A stretch of DNA of 64,000 nucleotides from Aeromicrobium sp. 9AM. Lineage in GTDB: Bacteria; Actinomycetota; Actinomycetes; Propionibacteriales; Nocardioidaceae. This document shows positions 7,108-14,038 of the stretch, one piece after another (the stretch's first letter is position 1; the number at the start of each line of letters is the position of its first letter). The notes under the pieces are model-generated. The model did no database searches and was not told where the DNA came from. It worked only from the letters and a program-made list of their open reading frames with translations. The stretch covers positions 2,919,560-2,983,559 of the forward strand of contig NZ_LR733304.1 of the NCBI RefSeq assembly GCF_902506105.1, given 5' to 3'. A program made the translations under genes and the position numbers.

Positions 7108-8028
7108 GTGATCCTCACACCGTCGCAACCGTTCACCCGCGAGCAGGCCGTGGCGGCCGGCATCACGGACGCCCAGCTGCGCGGTCGGACGGCATATCGC
7201 CGCCTGTTCCGCGGGGTCTACGTCGGTGCCCGCGTCGAGCTGACCTTGGCGATCTGGCTGCAAGCCGCCCTGCTGGCGTCGCCACCGGGATCGGTCGTCA
7301 GCCACGTCACGGCACTGCGGTGGTACGGCTATGAGCTCGGCGCGTTGTGGCCGTTGCATGTCTCGTCGCGCACGACGACGCACTCACGTCAGAAGCAGCT
7401 GACTGCGCACCGCAGGCGTGATGTCATCCGAACCCGGATCCTTCGCGGCGTGCCGGTGACCGAGCCAGACCGGACGCTCGTCGATGTCGCGTATGACGTC
7501 ACCGTCCCGGAGCTCATTCAGGCGATCGAATGGATGCTGCTCCGCGGCTACACAACGCTCAGCTTGTTGACCACGTGCGCCCTCGACCACCATCTGCGTG
7601 GTGTGCGGCGGGTGCGTCAGGTGATCGGGTTCGTCCGTGAGGGTTCGGAGTCACCGATGGAGACCCGCGTACGACTGATGATCCGGTTCGCCCACCTGCC
7701 CGAACCCGCACCGAACGTCGTCCTGAGAGACGATCAGGGACACTTCCTGGCCCGCGGCGATCTGGTCTATGCGCGGTGGAAGGTTCTCGTCGAGTACGAC
7801 GGGTGGCACCACGAACGCGACGCGGGTCAGCGGCAGCGCGACATCGGTCGGCGCGAACGGCTCGAGGCGGCCGGGTGGCGGGTCATCGTGGTGACTGTCG
7901 CCGACCTCAAGGCGCCCAGGCTGATCGTCCACCGGGTGCACGGCGTGCTCGTGGCGCGGGGCTACGCCGGACCTGGCCCGGTCTTCAGCGTCGTCTGGGA
8001 CATCTGGTTCCCCACCACCGCCAAGTGA
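7108..8028 (+). CDS. DUF559 endonuclease-domain protein with AbiEi-like N-terminus
   Basis: I choose GTG 7108 (306 residues), because the protein then opens with the usual PFTREQAVAAGITDAQLRGR helix-turn-helix-like segment; longer starts add non-conserved sequence. The N-terminal half resembles the AbiEi-type antitoxin fold (TAYRRLFRGVYVG). The C-terminal domain is a Vsr-like PD-(D/E)xK nuclease of the DUF559 type: ARGDLVY, then VEYDGWHHE, then RDIGRRERLEAAGWRVIVVT. The biological role of this abundant actinobacterial family is not established. It stands alone, without a recognisable toxin partner, and is bracketed by inverted repeats (6931-6944 and 8095-8108), which suggests a mobile or duplicated cassette. 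Confidence 0.8.
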   Translation: MILTPSQPFTREQAVAAGITDAQLRGRTAYRRLFRGVYVGARVELTLAIWLQAALLASPPGSVVSHVTALRWYGYELGALWPLHVSSRTTTHSRQKQLTAHRRRDVIRTRILRGVPVTEPDRTLVDVAYDVTVPELIQAIEWMLLRGYTTLSLLTTCALDHHLRGVRRVRQVIGFVREGSESPMETRVRLMIRFAHLPEPAPNVVLRDDQGHFLARGDLVYARWKVLVEYDGWHHERDAGQRQRDIGRRERLEAAGWRVIVVTVADLKAPRLIVHRVHGVLVARGYAGPGPVFSVVWDIWFPTTAK

Positions 8029-8044
8029 CCGATCGCCCCGCCCT

Positions 8045-8108
8045 CAGTTTTCGGGCGGTTGTGTACGGATCAGCAACAGCGATCGGTACACAACTGCCCA
8101 AAAACTGG
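8045..8108. repeat. Right palindromic end of the DUF559 cassette; likely also a two-way terminator
   Basis: A long hairpin has arms 8045-8071 and 8081-8107, paired at about 24 of 27 positions around the nine-base loop AGCAACAGC. The outer 14 bases (TGCCCAAAAACTGG, 8095-8108) are the exact reverse complement of 6931-6944. It lies between two convergent genes, so it can also stop transcription of both. Confidence 0.75.
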
Positions 8109-8125
8109 AGGGAGGGGGCAGACGA

Positions 8126-9946
8126 CTAGCCCTCGAGGCGGGCCTTCAGGGCGTCGAGCTCGGTCCAGAGGACGGTCGGCAGCTTGTCGCCGAACTTCTC
8201 GAACCACTCGTTGATCTGCGGGATCTCGGCCTGCCACTCGTCGACGTCGACGTGCAGCGCCTTCTCGAGCTGCTCAACAGTGACGTCGAGCCCGTCTGTG
8301 TCGATCGCGCCGGGTGTCGGCACGAGGCCGATCGGCGTCTCGACCGCCTCGACCTTGCCCTCGACACGCTCGATGACGTACTTCAGGATGCGGCTGTTCT
8401 CGCCGAAGCCGGGCCACAGGAAGCCGCCGTCCTCGTCGCGACGGAACCAGTTGACGTAGAAGATCTTGGGGAACTTCGACTCGTCGTTGTTCTTCGCCAT
8501 GTTGATCCAGTGGCTGAAGTAGTCGCCGGCGTCGTAGCCGATGAACGGCAGCATCGCCATCGGGTCGCGGCGGACCACGCCGACGGCACCCGTGGCCGCG
8601 GCCGTGGTCTCCGACGACAACGTCGCACCCATGAACGTTCCGTGGGTCCAGTCCCGGGCCTCCGTCACGAGGGGGATCGTCGTCTTGCGACGACCACCGA
8701 AGAGGATCGCGTCGAGCGGTACGCCGTTGGGGTCGTCGTACTCGTCGGCCAGGGTCGGGCACTGCTTGATCGGCGTGCAGAACCGGCTGTTGGGGTGTGA
8801 CGACACCTCGTCGGACTCGGGCGTCCAGTCGCGACCCTTCCAGTCCGTCAGGTGCGCGGGCGCCTCGTCGGTCATGCCCTCCCACCAGACGTCACCGTCG
8901 TCGGTCAGCGCAACGTTGGTGAAGACCGAATTGCCCTGGTCGATCGTGCGCATCGCATTGGCGTTGGTGTCCCAGCCCGTGCCGGGAGCGACGCCGAACA
9001 GGCCGAACTCGGGGTTGACGGCATACAGGCGGCCGTCGGCGCCGACGCGGATCCAGGCGATGTCGTCGCCGATCGTCTCGACCTTCCAGCCGGGCACCGT
9101 GGGCTCGACCATCGCGAGGTTGGTCTTGCCGCACGCGCTCGGGAAGGCCGCGGCGACGTACTTGACGACGTTCTCGGGTGACGTGAGCTTGAGGATCAGC
9201 ATGTGCTCGGCCATCCAGCCCTCGTCGCGCCCCATCACCGAGGCGATGCGCAGCGAGTAGCACTTCTTGCCGAGCAGGGCGTTGCCGCCGTAGCCCGAGC
9301 CGAACGACCAGATCGTGCGCTCCTCGGGGAACTGCACGATGTACTTGGTGTCGTTGCACGGCCACGGGACGTCCTGCGCACCGTCGGCGAGCGGGGCGCC
9401 GATCGAGTGGAGCGCGGGCACGTAGTCGGCCTCCAGCTCCTCGATGCGGTCGAGCACGTTCTTGCCGACGCGGGCCATCACGGTCATCGACGCGACGACG
9501 TACGCCGAGTCGGTGATCTCGACACCGAACATCGGGCTGTTGGAGTCGAGGTGACCCATGACGAACGGGATGACGTACATCGTGCGGCCCTGCATGCAGC
9601 CGTCGTAGAGGTTCGTCATGATCGCCTTCATGTCCGAAGGCTCCATCCAGTTGTTGGTCGGGCCGCAGTCGGCCTCGTCAACACTGCAGATGTAGGTACG
9701 GTCCTCGACCCGGGCGACGTCGCTCGGATCGGACGCGCACCAGAACGAGTTGGGCTTCTTGGACTCATCGAGTCGTACGAAGGTGCCGGAGGCGACGAGG
9801 TCATCGGTCAGGGAGACCCATTCCTCGGGAGTGCCTTCGACCCAGTGGATGGCGGCTGGCTGAGTCAGGGCGGCGACATCATCGACCCAGGCCTGGAGCC
9901 TGGGGTGCGTCGTCCGGTAGGTGGACAGGGAGGTGTCTGCGGACAT
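8126..9946 (-). CDS. pckG: Phosphoenolpyruvate carboxykinase (GTP)
   Basis: The 606-residue enzyme converts oxaloacetate plus GTP to PEP plus CO2, the entry step of gluconeogenesis, in the cytoplasm. The P-loop [12 protein letters not shown] (residues 268-279) contains the reactive Cys of GTP-type PEPCKs, followed by metal-site GDDIAWIR (about 293-300) and the substrate motif [13 protein letters not shown]. Start ATG 9946 gives the normal length; the frame extends further upstream but with non-homologous sequence. An AAGGA site lies about 12 bases upstream. It is transcribed alone, convergent with the DUF559 gene. Confidence 0.97.
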   Translation of the reverse strand: MSADTSLSTYRTTHPRLQAWVDDVAALTQPAAIHWVEGTPEEWVSLTDDLVASGTFVRLDESKKPNSFWCASDPSDVARVEDRTYICSVDEADCGPTNNWMEPSDMKAIMTNLYDGCMQGRTMYVIPFVMGHLDSNSPMFGVEITDSAYVVASMTVMARVGKNVLDRIEELEADYVPALHSIGAPLADGAQDVPWPCNDTKYIVQFPEERTIWSFGSGYGGNALLGKKCYSLRIASVMGRDEGWMAEHMLILKLTSPENVVKYVAAAFPSACGKTNLAMVEPTVPGWKVETIGDDIAWIRVGADGRLYAVNPEFGLFGVAPGTGWDTNANAMRTIDQGNSVFTNVALTDDGDVWWEGMTDEAPAHLTDWKGRDWTPESDEVSSHPNSRFCTPIKQCPTLADEYDDPNGVPLDAILFGGRRKTTIPLVTEARDWTHGTFMGATLSSETTAAATGAVGVVRRDPMAMLPFIGYDAGDYFSHWINMAKNNDESKFPKIFYVNWFRRDEDGGFLWPGFGENSRILKYVIERVEGKVEAVETPIGLVPTPGAIDTDGLDVTVEQLEKALHVDVDEWQAEIPQINEWFEKFGDKLPTVLWTELDALKARLEG

Positions 9947-10134
9947 GTGTGAACTTTTCCTTCTCGCGCATCGCGAACCAAGCGCATTGATTCGCACTCC
10001 CTCGGCATGCGGGCCTCGGGTAGCTGATGTGTGATGAATCGGCACCGACGGGCGATGACGATTCAGCCGACTTTACGGGTCGCATCGCGCATATGGGCTG
10101 GTCGGAAGGGGTGAACATAGTCACACACATGTCA

Positions 10135-10166
10135 GGAGGGGCGGCGCCTCGCGGCACCGCCCCTCC
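10135..10166 (-). terminator. Hairpin terminator after the secreted protease gene
   Basis: GGAGGGGCGG (10135-10144) and CCGCCCCTCC (10157-10166) form a perfect 10-bp GC stem with a 12-base loop, 18 bases after the protease stop. There is no U-tract, as is common in actinobacteria. The rest of the 9947-10183 gap holds the pckG leader; I see no clear -10/-35 there. Confidence 0.6.
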
Positions 10167-10183
10167 GTCATGACTCCTGCTGG

Positions 10184-12058
10184 CTACTTGGTGTATCCGA
10201 GCCGGATGTAGGCCGACCCGGAGGTCACCGCCGACGTGTCGACGGCCTTGCGTGAGATCCGATCGGTGCCGGACCTCGTGGTGTACTGCTGCGCGCTGCG
10301 AGCGGAGTCGTAGCGCACCTGTGCCTTCAGCGCGGCGAGCACCTGGGCGAGTGTCAGGGGCTCCTCGTCGCCGTAGTAGAACTCCTCGTCGTCCTCGTCG
10401 ATGTCGATCGTGAACTCCTCGGAGTCGTCGTAGTAGTTCAGGCCACCGACGAACGAGACGATGCCCGTGCCGTATGCCGACGTGGAGATCGTCTGGTCGA
10501 GCCGCTTGATCTCCGGAGCAGCGGTCGAGTCACCGTTGGCCGGGACCAGGTGGACCTGCACCGGGAAGGCCTTGCCGCGACGGGCCGGGACCTTGGTGCC
10601 GTTCTTGACCTTGACCCACGCGCCGTTCTTGCGGATGTCGATCTGCGAGATGCGCAACGCGTTGTAGTCCGGCTTCAGCTCGGTGTTGATCGTGACCGAG
10701 TTGATCGTGACCTTGGTGTCGGATCCGGTCTGCAGGAACTCGACGTCGCTGGCCACGTCGTACGGGGCCTGCTCGGCGAAGGCCTCGTTCGTCGAGACCC
10801 GCTGGGTCCGTGTGTACGTCGCCGCCGAACCGCCCTTGGGCGTGTAGTTGATCGTCCAGGTCATCAGCGCCTCGCCACCTGCGGAGTAGGCGTCGAGCCC
10901 GGCGATCACGTCGTTGAACACCTGGTTGCCGACAGCGGAGCCGAGGGCGGCGGGAACGGCGACGTTGGTCGTCGCGCTCGTGGTGGTGCCGTCAACGGTC
11001 GTGTTCGACGTGACCACCGTGGTCGTCGGCAGCTTGGTGGTGTCTCCCATGATGCCGCTCAGGCGATCCTGGGTGACCTGTCCGACCGGGTCCATGTCGA
11101 TGTTGGCGAGCTTGTACGAGCCGTTGGCCGAGTCCTCCTGGATGAAGGCGGCGCTGGCTGCGTGGAACGTCTCGGTCGACGACCCGCTGAAGTCATCCGG
11201 GTGACCGAAGGCGAACACCTTGGTGCCACAGACGGCCGTGATCGTGCCGACCGATGCCATGGCGACATCGCCGTACGACCACGCGGTGGCGATGTTGCCA
11301 CCCGGGACGATCGCTGCGACGGGGTCGATGTTGGTGGCCTCGGCCGCCGTCTGGAACGAGACCTTCTGGCCGGGCAGCTTCTTGGCGAGCGTGCGCGACT
11401 TCGCGGCCATCTTGGTCGCGTCCTTGCCGGGCGTGCCGACCGAGACGCGGGGGAGGGCGAGCTGGTGGATCGACGAGTAGTCCGACGCGGTGTCCGCTGC
11501 GGACTCGCTGGCAGCCGCCAACGACTTCGCCACGGCCTTCGGCACAGCAGCCGACTTCACGGCGGTCGCCGCTGCCGCCGGCTTGTCGATCGCGAGGATG
11601 TCGGTCGCGGGCGTGATGCCGGCGTAGTCGCTCGGAGCGCCACTGAACCCGTAGGAGACCGAGCCGATCAGGTTGCCGTCGGCGTCGTAGACCGGCGAGC
11701 CGGACATGCCGGCCCAGATGCCTGCGTCCACGCTGACGTCACCGGCGCTGTTGGTCTTGGTGATGCGGCTGCCGGCCATCTTGAACACCAGGATGTCCTT
11801 GTCACGCCCGGCGCCGTTCTTGAGGGTGTCGACGTAGGTGCCGGTGAACGCCTCGGGGGCGATGCCGTGCGTCGTGGTGAGACCGTGCACGGGCTGGCCG
11901 GGAGTGAAGCCACCGGTCCAGACGTCGGTGCCCGGGCATGTGGTCGAGTCGACGTCGTCGACGGCTTGGGCAACGCTGGTGGTGGCGGCAATGCCCGCAG
12001 CGACCAGCGCGAAAGTGGATGTGACGCTGGCGATGGTGCGCAGCGGGCGTGGCGACAT
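10184..12058 (-). CDS. Secreted SpoIVB-type (S55 family) serine protease-like protein
   Basis: Start ATG 12058 has GGAGG eight bases upstream and gives 624 residues beginning with a Sec signal peptide, probably cut after AQA at about residue 32. The motif GMSGSPVYDADGNLIGSVSY (residues 117-136) is the S55 catalytic signature; Ser121 is the likely nucleophile. It recalls the SpoIVB peptidase domain and is followed by ITPATDIL. The remaining ~450 residues include an acidic stretch near 560 (DSEEFTIDIDEDDEEFYYGDE) and no PDZ domain I can recognise. It is probably extracellular. Substrate and role are unknown: the organism is not expected to sporulate, so a SpoIVB-like signalling role is not implied. 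Confidence 0.8.
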   Translation of the reverse strand: MSPRPLRTIASVTSTFALVAAGIAATTSVAQAVDDVDSTTCPGTDVWTGGFTPGQPVHGLTTTHGIAPEAFTGTYVDTLKNGAGRDKDILVFKMAGSRITKTNSAGDVSVDAGIWAGMSGSPVYDADGNLIGSVSYGFSGAPSDYAGITPATDILAIDKPAAAATAVKSAAVPKAVAKSLAAASESAADTASDYSSIHQLALPRVSVGTPGKDATKMAAKSRTLAKKLPGQKVSFQTAAEATNIDPVAAIVPGGNIATAWSYGDVAMASVGTITAVCGTKVFAFGHPDDFSGSSTETFHAASAAFIQEDSANGSYKLANIDMDPVGQVTQDRLSGIMGDTTKLPTTTVVTSNTTVDGTTTSATTNVAVPAALGSAVGNQVFNDVIAGLDAYSAGGEALMTWTINYTPKGGSAATYTRTQRVSTNEAFAEQAPYDVASDVEFLQTGSDTKVTINSVTINTELKPDYNALRISQIDIRKNGAWVKVKNGTKVPARRGKAFPVQVHLVPANGDSTAAPEIKRLDQTISTSAYGTGIVSFVGGLNYYDDSEEFTIDIDEDDEEFYYGDEEPLTLAQVLAALKAQVRYDSARSAQQYTTRSGTDRISRKAVDTSAVTSGSAYIRLGYTK

Positions 12059-12202
12059 GGCGGGATCCTCCGCGATCGGTGACAGGTTGTTGTCCGAGTC
12101 ACAGTAGGGCACGCGGATGACGTACGGGCGAACTCAAAGGAAGTGCCCAGATTTTCTCTCTGCGCGCCGTCACGCTAGACTCGGCGAGGCCCTTCGGGGC
12201 AT

Positions 12203-12278
12203 GCGCCCGTAGCTCAACGGATAGAGCATCTGACTACGGATCAGAAGGTTAGGGGTTCGAATCCCTTCGGGCGCGCCA
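12203..12278 (+). tRNA. tRNA-Arg (anticodon ACG)
   Basis: The cloverleaf folds cleanly: acceptor GCGCCCG/CGGGCGC, D arm GCTC..GAGC, anticodon stem TCTGA/TCAGA around loop CTACGGA (anticodon ACG), and T arm AGGGG-TTCGAAT-CCCTT. Discriminator G and CCA are encoded, giving 76 bases. A34 would be deaminated to inosine by TadA, which is encoded in this window. Confidence 0.96.
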
Positions 12279-12284
12279 GACATG

Positions 12285-12322
12285 AGAAGTCCCGCCTGAG
12301 CCAGTGCTCGGGCGGGACTTCT
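12285..12322. terminator. Bidirectional hairpin between tRNA-Arg and lepB
   Basis: AGAAGTCCCGCC (12285-12296) pairs perfectly with GGCGGGACTTCT (12311-12322). It starts seven bases after the tRNA and 20 bases before the convergent lepB stop, so it can serve both. Confidence 0.8.
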
Positions 12323-12342
12323 GTCGTTGCCGGGTGACCCGG

Positions 12343-13014
12343 TCAGGGGTTGAGGTCGGCGTCGAACGTGTCGGGTTTGTGGATGAACCCGGCGCGGCCG
12401 AGCGGCCACACGCGCAGCCAGGCCTTGCCGACGACACTGTCCTCGGCGATGAATCCGCCGCCGGGATCGCCCTGGTGGACCCGCGAGTCGCTGGAGTTGC
12501 CGCGGTTGTCGCCCATGACCCAGAGGTGGCCCTTGGGCACGACGACCTTGAACGGCTTGTCCTTCGTGGCGGTCTCGTCGAGGACGTACGGCTCGGTGAT
12601 CTGCTTGCCGTTGATCGTGAGCTTGCCGTCGGTGCAGCACTCGATGGTGTCGCCGCCGACGCCGATGACGCGTTTGATCAGGTGGCCGCCGGTGGGGAAC
12701 AGCCCGACGGTCTCGAGCGCCTTCTGGATCGGGTTCGACGCGTGCTTGGAGTCCTCTTCGGTGAGCCAGCCACCCGGATCGTCGAACACCACGATGTCGC
12801 CGCGCTTGACGTCACCGCCGCCCCAGTAGGAGACCTTCTGGACGAGGATCTTGTCGTTGACGAGCATCGTCGGCTCCATGGATGCCGACGGGATGTAGAA
12901 CGCCTGGAGGAAGAACGTCTTGACGATGACTGCCATGACCATGGCAGTGGCGACCAGAAGGATCGACTCCTGCCACACCGGCAGCTGCTTCTTGGCCTTC
13001 TTCTGTTCCGTCAC
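12343..13014 (-). CDS. lepB: Signal peptidase I
   Basis: This is a 223-residue type I signal peptidase that removes Sec and Tat signal peptides at the outer face of the membrane. One N-terminal membrane helix (about 17-36) leads to the catalytic Ser45 in PSASMEPTM; the general base is Lys114 in KRVIGVGGD. The box E motif GDNRGNSSDSR is present. The short lysine-rich cytoplasmic tail and total length are typical of actinobacteria. It is transcribed alone and convergent with tRNA-Arg; in many actinobacteria lepB sits by rplS and rnhB, but not here, so this may be one of several paralogues. Confidence 0.95.
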   Translation of the reverse strand: MTEQKKAKKQLPVWQESILLVATAMVMAVIVKTFFLQAFYIPSASMEPTMLVNDKILVQKVSYWGGGDVKRGDIVVFDDPGGWLTEEDSKHASNPIQKALETVGLFPTGGHLIKRVIGVGGDTIECCTDGKLTINGKQITEPYVLDETATKDKPFKVVVPKGHLWVMGDNRGNSSDSRVHQGDPGGGFIAEDSVVGKAWLRVWPLGRAGFIHKPDTFDADLNP

Positions 13015-13080
13015 GGACAGAGCCTAGCCCGAAGGCGCCAAACGCCCCGTCGCAGGATTCGTACCGGCGAGCCGCCCGGG

Positions 13081-13452
13081 TCAGGCGGCGACACAGGTCA
13101 TGCAGAGCGTGGCGCGGGGAAATGCCTCGAGCCGTTCGCGGGCGATCGACGCCGAGCACCCCTCGCACGTGCCGTAGAGCCCGAGGTCCAGCCTGGCCAG
13201 CACGTGCTCGGTCTGCTCGAGGATCGCGGCGGTGTTCTCGACCTGCACGGCGTCCTGCATCAGCTCGGCGCGATGCTCAGCGATGTCGATCTCGTCATGC
13301 AGCACCTCGAGCGTCGATGCCGACACGGCCTGCGCCGACGCGCTGTCCAGGATCGCGAGCTCCGCGCGGAGCAGCTCTGCGGCCAGCACCAGCCCGTCGC
13401 GAATCGAGCTCAGCTCCTCCGCGGTCCAGGCCGGATCGAGTTCTGTCGTCAT
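13081..13452 (-). CDS. DksA/TraR-type C4 zinc-finger protein
   Basis: The 123-residue protein has a long coiled helical region (about 10-85) and a C-terminal zinc finger CEGCS-x17-CMTC, the DksA/TraR C4 arrangement. Such proteins reach into the secondary channel of RNA polymerase and tune transcription during stress; small actinobacterial versions are poorly studied. An in-frame ATG at 13452 with GGAGG upstream fixes the start. A SigB/F-like promoter (13487-13511) lies upstream, which fits a stress role. The coiled coil lacks an obvious DxxDxA tip motif, so ppGpp-type activity is not assured. Confidence 0.8.
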   Translation of the reverse strand: MTTELDPAWTAEELSSIRDGLVLAAELLRAELAILDSASAQAVSASTLEVLHDEIDIAEHRAELMQDAVQVENTAAILEQTEHVLARLDLGLYGTCEGCSASIARERLEAFPRATLCMTCVAA

Positions 13453-13486
13453 GCGAGTGCCTCCGGGGCATCAGTGTCTCGACGGC

Positions 13487-13511
13487 ATACCCCGTTGCCC
13501 CGGGGCTATTC
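13487..13511 (-). promoter_or_regulatory. SigB/SigF-type promoter for the DksA-like gene
   Basis: On the minus strand GAAT (13511-13508), a 15-base spacer and GGGTAT (13492-13487) fit the GNNT-N14/16-GGGTA(C/T) pattern of actinobacterial SigB/SigF promoters. It ends 35 bases before the start codon. The -10 is exact; the -35 is a weak match. It overlaps the edge of the hairpin region serving the next gene's other side. Confidence 0.45.
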
Positions 13512-13522
13512 ACCCGCAGACG

Positions 13523-13556
13523 CACGAGTCCCCGGGACGCTGCCCGGGGACTCGTG
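13523..13556 (-). terminator. Perfect hairpin terminator after the basic proline-rich protein gene
   Basis: CACGAGTCCCCGGG (13523-13536) and CCCGGGGACTCGTG (13543-13556) form a 14-bp perfect stem with a six-base loop, eight bases beyond the stop of the gene at 13564-13995. Confidence 0.8.
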
Positions 13557-13563
13557 CTGTGGC

Positions 13564-13995
13564 TCACGGCTTCTTGGCGGGAGCCTTCTTGGCCGGCTTC
13601 GGCGGGGTGACGTCCGCCGGTGCGGTCGGCTTCGGCGGTGCCGGGAACGGCTCGGGCGGAGGCGGCGGGGTGTTCGTGCGCCCCTTGACCGCGGCGACCG
13701 CGGCCGCGCCGGCACCCGTCAGGATCCCGAGAAAGGCCACTCGCTTGAGCTTCGAGCGCTTCTTCTTGGGCTTGACCTTGTCGGGCACCTTGTCGGCGAC
13801 GCCGTCGGGCAGCCGCTCGAACAGGTCGTCGCGCAGGTCACGCAGCTGGTCCTTGTCGGGCAGCATGTCGACCAGCTGGTCGCGTACGCCGGGCGCACGA
13901 TCGACGACCTGCTGACGGAGCTCCTCGGTCTGGCTCGCCAGGTCATCCAGACGGGCTTCGAGCTTGGTGCGGAACTTCTTCTTCTTGAACGGCAT
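13564..13995 (-). CDS. Hypothetical basic, proline-rich single-span protein
   Basis: No family is recognised for this 143-residue protein. It has a lysine-rich start (MPFKKKKFRTK), an amphipathic helical part (about 12-70) with DKDQLRDLRDD repeats, a lysine cluster KPKKKRSKLKR, one hydrophobic segment (about 87-104), then a Pro/Ala/Lys tail (TPPPPPEPFPAPPKP...KKAPAKKP). The tail resembles DNA-binding or wall-spanning linkers. GAGGAG lies seven bases before ATG 13995. It sits between ligD and the DksA-like gene on the same strand, each separated by over 40 bases. The C-terminal AK-rich tail is similar in style to that of Ku in this window, which may hint at nucleoid binding. Confidence 0.7.
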   Translation of the reverse strand: MPFKKKKFRTKLEARLDDLASQTEELRQQVVDRAPGVRDQLVDMLPDKDQLRDLRDDLFERLPDGVADKVPDKVKPKKKRSKLKRVAFLGILTGAGAAAVAAVKGRTNTPPPPPEPFPAPPKPTAPADVTPPKPAKKAPAKKP

Positions 13996-14038
13996 GGATA
14001 ACTCCTCGTGTCGTGATGATGTCAGGTCGGGCGCAGCC

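Noticed and set aside
7108..8028. AbiE-type toxin-antitoxin system
   Set aside because: Only the AbiEi-like N-terminus is seen; there is no nucleotidyltransferase toxin gene beside it, and the C-terminal half is a nuclease domain.
10184..12058. Sporulation function of the SpoIVB-like protease
   Set aside because: No other sporulation gene is present, and the domain is used in many non-sporulating actinobacteria as a secreted protease.
10550..12082. A 510-codon plus-strand frame across the S55-like protease
   Set aside because: The minus-strand protein has a signal peptide, ribosome site and catalytic motif; the plus frame has none.
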